From the NCBI GenBank assembly GCA_900708905.1, contig CAADRB010000050.1, positions 626,599-690,598 on the forward strand: 64,000 nucleotides of DNA. The letters run 5' to 3'. Shown piece after piece: positions 60,365-64,000 of this stretch. Below the pieces are notes generated by a model. That model searched no databases and was not told the origin of the DNA. It was given only the letters and a program-made list of their open reading frames with translations. Both the position numbers and the translations under genes were made by a program. Source of the stretch: Hymenolepis diminuta. Lineage: Eukaryota > Platyhelminthes > Cestoda > Cyclophyllidea > Hymenolepididae. Every line of letters begins with the position of its first letter. Position 1 is the first letter of the stretch.

Positions 60365-62575
60365 CTTACGAATTTTACCATTAAATTGTTTTGCAATGTT
60401 TCTTTGCCAAGTTGGTTAACGAGTAGGACGCTCACTGATTGGTCAATAAATTTATTGGCTGCTATGAGTGGGTGTATATGTTCCTAATATGGCCACCCAG
60501 TGGTGACCTTGACGATAAACCGCTTAACTTATATTAATCATAATAGCAATTATCATTAACTCAAGTATGACATTTTCTATTTAATTTTGAGGTATTTCAC
60601 TTAGAAAAGACTGAAAATTGATAAAATTTGCTAATGAATAATCTCATCCATATTAAAAATATTTATGAGAATATTCCTTTTGTTTTAGAAATAACTTTGC
60701 TGGCTCGATACGGTAGGAAAATCCAAGTAAGTCAAGCGAGGGAAATGCATGTTCTGCGACTGTTATACCAAACTCTAAAATTGTGCTGCCCATTATTTTA
60801 CCTTGCATTTCATTTACGCTATGAAAAAAAATCATTTGACACCAAAATGTGTTCATTTTGCTCAAAATTATTATATCTATTTGATTACAGTTCTCATCAA
60901 AACTCGAGTTGGGCAGTGAGATAGGACTTTCGATTTTACAATTATCAGAGAGAGGTGAAAGGAAGTTCGATAAAATATTCGATCTTCTTGGTTTCGGATA
61001 TTTAAGGGCGTTAAGTGCTTTTATATAAAATGACACTGAAAGGTTTTTTTCTGATCTGTCTTTGTATAATTTGACTTCAGATGCAAGGCTGAAAGGAGTT
61101 TACATATATAATTGCACAAGACTGAAATCATAATAATCACTAAAATTAATCGCAAGAATCTCATTATCAGAGTGCATATTTTCCTCAAAAATAATTATTT
61201 TATGTAAGATTCTTTGTTTTCCACCTTTTAATTATCTCTTGTTCGAACGGAACTCTTTACATAAGAGTTGTGAATGGCGAATAATATAAATTGACCTATC
61301 GATATGAAAACGTGCGTCTTGTTCATGGCATGGTGATCAAGGGCATTTTGTACTGTCAGGTTGTATTCATAACTAGTGCAGCAGAGTCAGTTAGGCTATC
61401 CCATAGGTGAGAGCATAGCATTATACAGAGGGAACCCAGCTGAAAACAAGAAAACCTGGGGATATATCGGAGATATTCTTTTTTAACATTATGCTTTAAT
61501 ACTCATATCATAATTCCCGAATAATCTGTAATATCGGAAGCTTCCTTCCTTTAAAATTATAAATTTCTAATGCTTTCTCATTCTCTTATTTGGGAGAAAT
61601 ATTCATCCACTGAGAATTTGCGATGTTTGCACAACGTTTAAGTGCCCATTGGACACGATTTTCAATCAATCGGCACGAAATGCAATGCACAAAGACTTAG
61701 TTATGAAAAGCGCCATTGAGGTGAAAATTAACAGACATAATAGATTCATAATTTATGTGTAAATATGTCTCCAATGATTTCGAAAGTGGCTCTTGCAAAT
61801 AAGGGAAAACTCGTTTTCCAAGGTTCGATAGAATCTGGAAAAACCATTTTTTTCTTGGATTGAAAGTATCTGTTAAAAACCAACTAATTTTCCTCAAAGT
61901 TTATCCGTAAATACAGGAAAGCAGAAGACAAGACAGGGATAAATAAAACCCAGTTATTTTAGAGATCAACCGGACTATAGGTTAATAAATTCAGTATATC
62001 GAAGTTAAAGGTAAAATGAATAGATGAGTAGGCCATAAATGTGACGAAATGTTGTTTTCGCTATACATAGAAATTTAATCATTACTAAACTCTCATTTTT
62101 CCGTTGACAGATCAAATACGTATTTTGTACCTAACAGGCTTCAATGTATTCATTCATTAAAATTTTTACTGAATTTCAAGGTAACTATCTTACAAAATAA
62201 TTAGAGCAATCATGATTGAGATTTCTCGAAAAGATGAAGTAATGGCCACTGCTTGGTATTTCCCAGTTAATATATTCATGCTACTTGTCCCCATCTTTCT
62301 GATCTTAAGGCGTCTTGCTTCGCAGTGATGTTCAATAAAACTAAGAGGTTGAGCGAAATTTTCTTCTACAAGTGCCTATTTAATACACTAACACCAAATT
62401 CGATCTCTTCCAGTTTGCCCTCTTCCTCGAATTACCTACTCCAAATTTAGGTGATAAGAACATTTAGTAACATCACAATCAAATCTCAGGAACGCAATTT
62501 TATATAAAAACCGGTACCAGTGTCATGTTCAAAAAAATAAGTTGAACAAAATATATTGTTCATATACAATATCAC
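60365..62575. other. Intergenic, nothing firm recognised
   Basis: Opposed CCAAT boxes (60437-60466) and a perfect CArG-type CCTAATATGG (60483-60492) lie just after the 60.3-kb stop codon. Opposed ORFs at 60628-61036 are unsupported. Confidence 0.45.
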
Positions 62576-62581
62576 TTTATT
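62576..62581 (-). terminator. AATAAA poly(A) signal for the NUDT21 locus
   Basis: AATAAA on the minus strand, 260 nt beyond the last stop codon at 62841. Confidence 0.45.
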
Positions 62582-62840
62582 AACAACCTCAAATTTACAT
62601 AAGCAGAAAAACTAGTCCCACGGGAGACTTAATCATTGAAGATGAAGTTAAATCTAAAAAACAAAATTCACATTCATTAAAGATAATTTTTCAGCGATAA
62701 TTAAATAGGTACTTCTATCCACTATGGCACTATCATTAGTATGCTACCCGTACACAGTACCCATCGGCTTACACAATTTCTTCAGTGAAAATTAGTACCG
62801 AAAAATACTGCGACAGAACGAGAGTTTCGTGATCTGACTC

Positions 62841-63081
62841 CTACAAATCTTTTTTCCTTTTGTGCGCCTGTGACGTAGTAGATATAAGCAAGTCAAAATC
62901 CGGGACCAACCGATAAATGGAATCAGCACAAATGATGTAATGATCAAGGGGAACATCAACCAAGTCAGAGGTCACGAAATCAATGATCATAGGTGCATAT
63001 CCATTAACAGAAACAACATATCCCACTCCTTGAAGTGGAATAGCAGAAGGCGAGATTCTCATAAGAGGTTCCATTATACAA
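62841..63081 (-). CDS. C-terminal extension exon of NUDT21, or separate 77-aa cistron
   Basis: After an acceptor (GATGAGTAAAGCAG) at 63082-63083, the minus strand is open for 79 codons to TAG at 62843-62841. It is less AT-rich than its surroundings and reads like protein (PLDHYIICADSIYRLVPDF, tail SQAHKRKKDL). The exon phase matches the NUDT21 donor at 63366, so it could encode an 80-residue extension after LPQVLSR. An ATG lies 7 nt inside the exon and gives a 77-aa ORF, so a trans-spliced downstream cistron is also possible. I do not recognise the protein. Confidence 0.55.
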
Positions 63082-63365
63082 CTGCTTTACTCATCAACAC
63101 TTTTCTTTACCCACAACAACTAATATTGATCAAAAATAATGTTCACAGAAAATAAATTTTCTTGTCCATCTAAGTTAAGAATTTAACACGTTCCCTATGA
63201 TGGGTAATATTATTCTACATAAAAAATAAGATAATCATCAAACTGCCATTCCTCACTCTAAAGGGTAGTCATTGAGTAATATTTCAAGTAGCTCTATAGT
63301 AATTCATTTAGTTATGCCCCACGAAGTTAACCATTATCGAACAAGGCTCGACAAGATTAGTCTTA

Positions 63366-63647
<282 letters not shown>

Positions 63648-64000
63648 CTATAAAAAGAATAAACAAGACCAATGATCAACTAAATCCCATAAGACTTACA
63701 TTGGTCAACGGAAACAAAGACGGCTCCAGTTTGAGCGGATGTGAAAAATCTTCTTAGTTACTTTATATACCGTCATCAGTCGACAATAAGACAAATCAAG
63801 CAAGAAAATCTTGTAAAATCTGCTTATGATTGAATAGAAGCTGACTAAATCGAATGCTCCATTTCAAGTCCCACAGACAAAATGCAGTTATCTTAAAAGC
63901 AAGGGAACGTTCATTTACAAGTAAAAAAACTTTAACATTGTGGACGTGGTGAAAGCGGCATGAATGAATTTCGAATGCTAAATATCTAAATGTTCCAAAT
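63648..64000 (-). other. NUDT21 intron at the window edge
   Basis: No upstream NUDT21 exon is visible. The stretch is AT-rich, and the consensus GTAAGT on the minus strand near 63700 does not follow a recognisable NUDT21 coding segment. Confidence 0.6.

Noticed and set aside
60483..60492. Perfect CArG box and nearby opposed CCAAT boxes
   Set aside because: Short motifs after a stop codon with no gene to regulate nearby; a chance match is likely.
60628..61036. Opposed ORFs of 98 and 127 codons
   Set aside because: Mutual antisense, AT-rich, no recognised domain.

Overview
The window is AT-rich invertebrate nuclear DNA with multi-exon genes, GT-AG introns from 37 nt to more than 8 kb, and sparse, diverged dispersed repeats. 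Very short introns beside very long ones, low GC and the divergence of the conserved proteins suggest a parasitic flatworm (cestode or trematode). This is inference; no species-diagnostic sequence was recognised.

Layout: (1) 1-19287, plus strand: the 3' two-thirds of a type IV diacylglycerol kinase (DGK zeta/iota type). Sixteen exons cover the catalytic core, the accessory domain and C-terminal ankyrin repeats; the 5' end lies outside the window. (2) 19912-22025, minus strand: an unidentified terminal exon and a small single-ORF candidate with a TATA box, next to diverged repeats. (3) 23602-27352, minus strand: a five-exon gene joining an hnRNP C/RALY-type RRM to two zinc fingers that resemble the N-terminal fingers of BCL11. 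(4) 27353-27699: a short divergent promoter shared with (5) 27700-44673, plus strand: a four-exon, four-pass MARVEL-domain membrane protein with two introns of about 8 kb. (6) 44674-59998: a gene-poor interval with repeats, an LTR-like segment, a tRNA-like relic and possible decayed coding fragments. (7) 59999-60364, plus strand: weak exons of an unidentified helical-repeat protein. (8) 62841-63647, minus strand: the 3' end of CFIm25/NUDT21, with a possible C-terminal extension or a second small cistron.

A 1.27-kb segment occurs twice in direct orientation, 14,488 bp apart (37561-38831 in an intron of the MARVEL gene, 52049-53319 intergenic). By eye the copies are identical over about 1.2 kb, and all differences lie near the two ends.

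The genes do not form an operon or pathway. The set is a lipid-signalling kinase, a nuclear RNA-binding/zinc-finger protein, a membrane-trafficking-type MARVEL protein and a pre-mRNA 3'-end processing factor. Exon models were built by hand from reading frame, splice consensus and remembered family sequences, so boundaries need transcript support.
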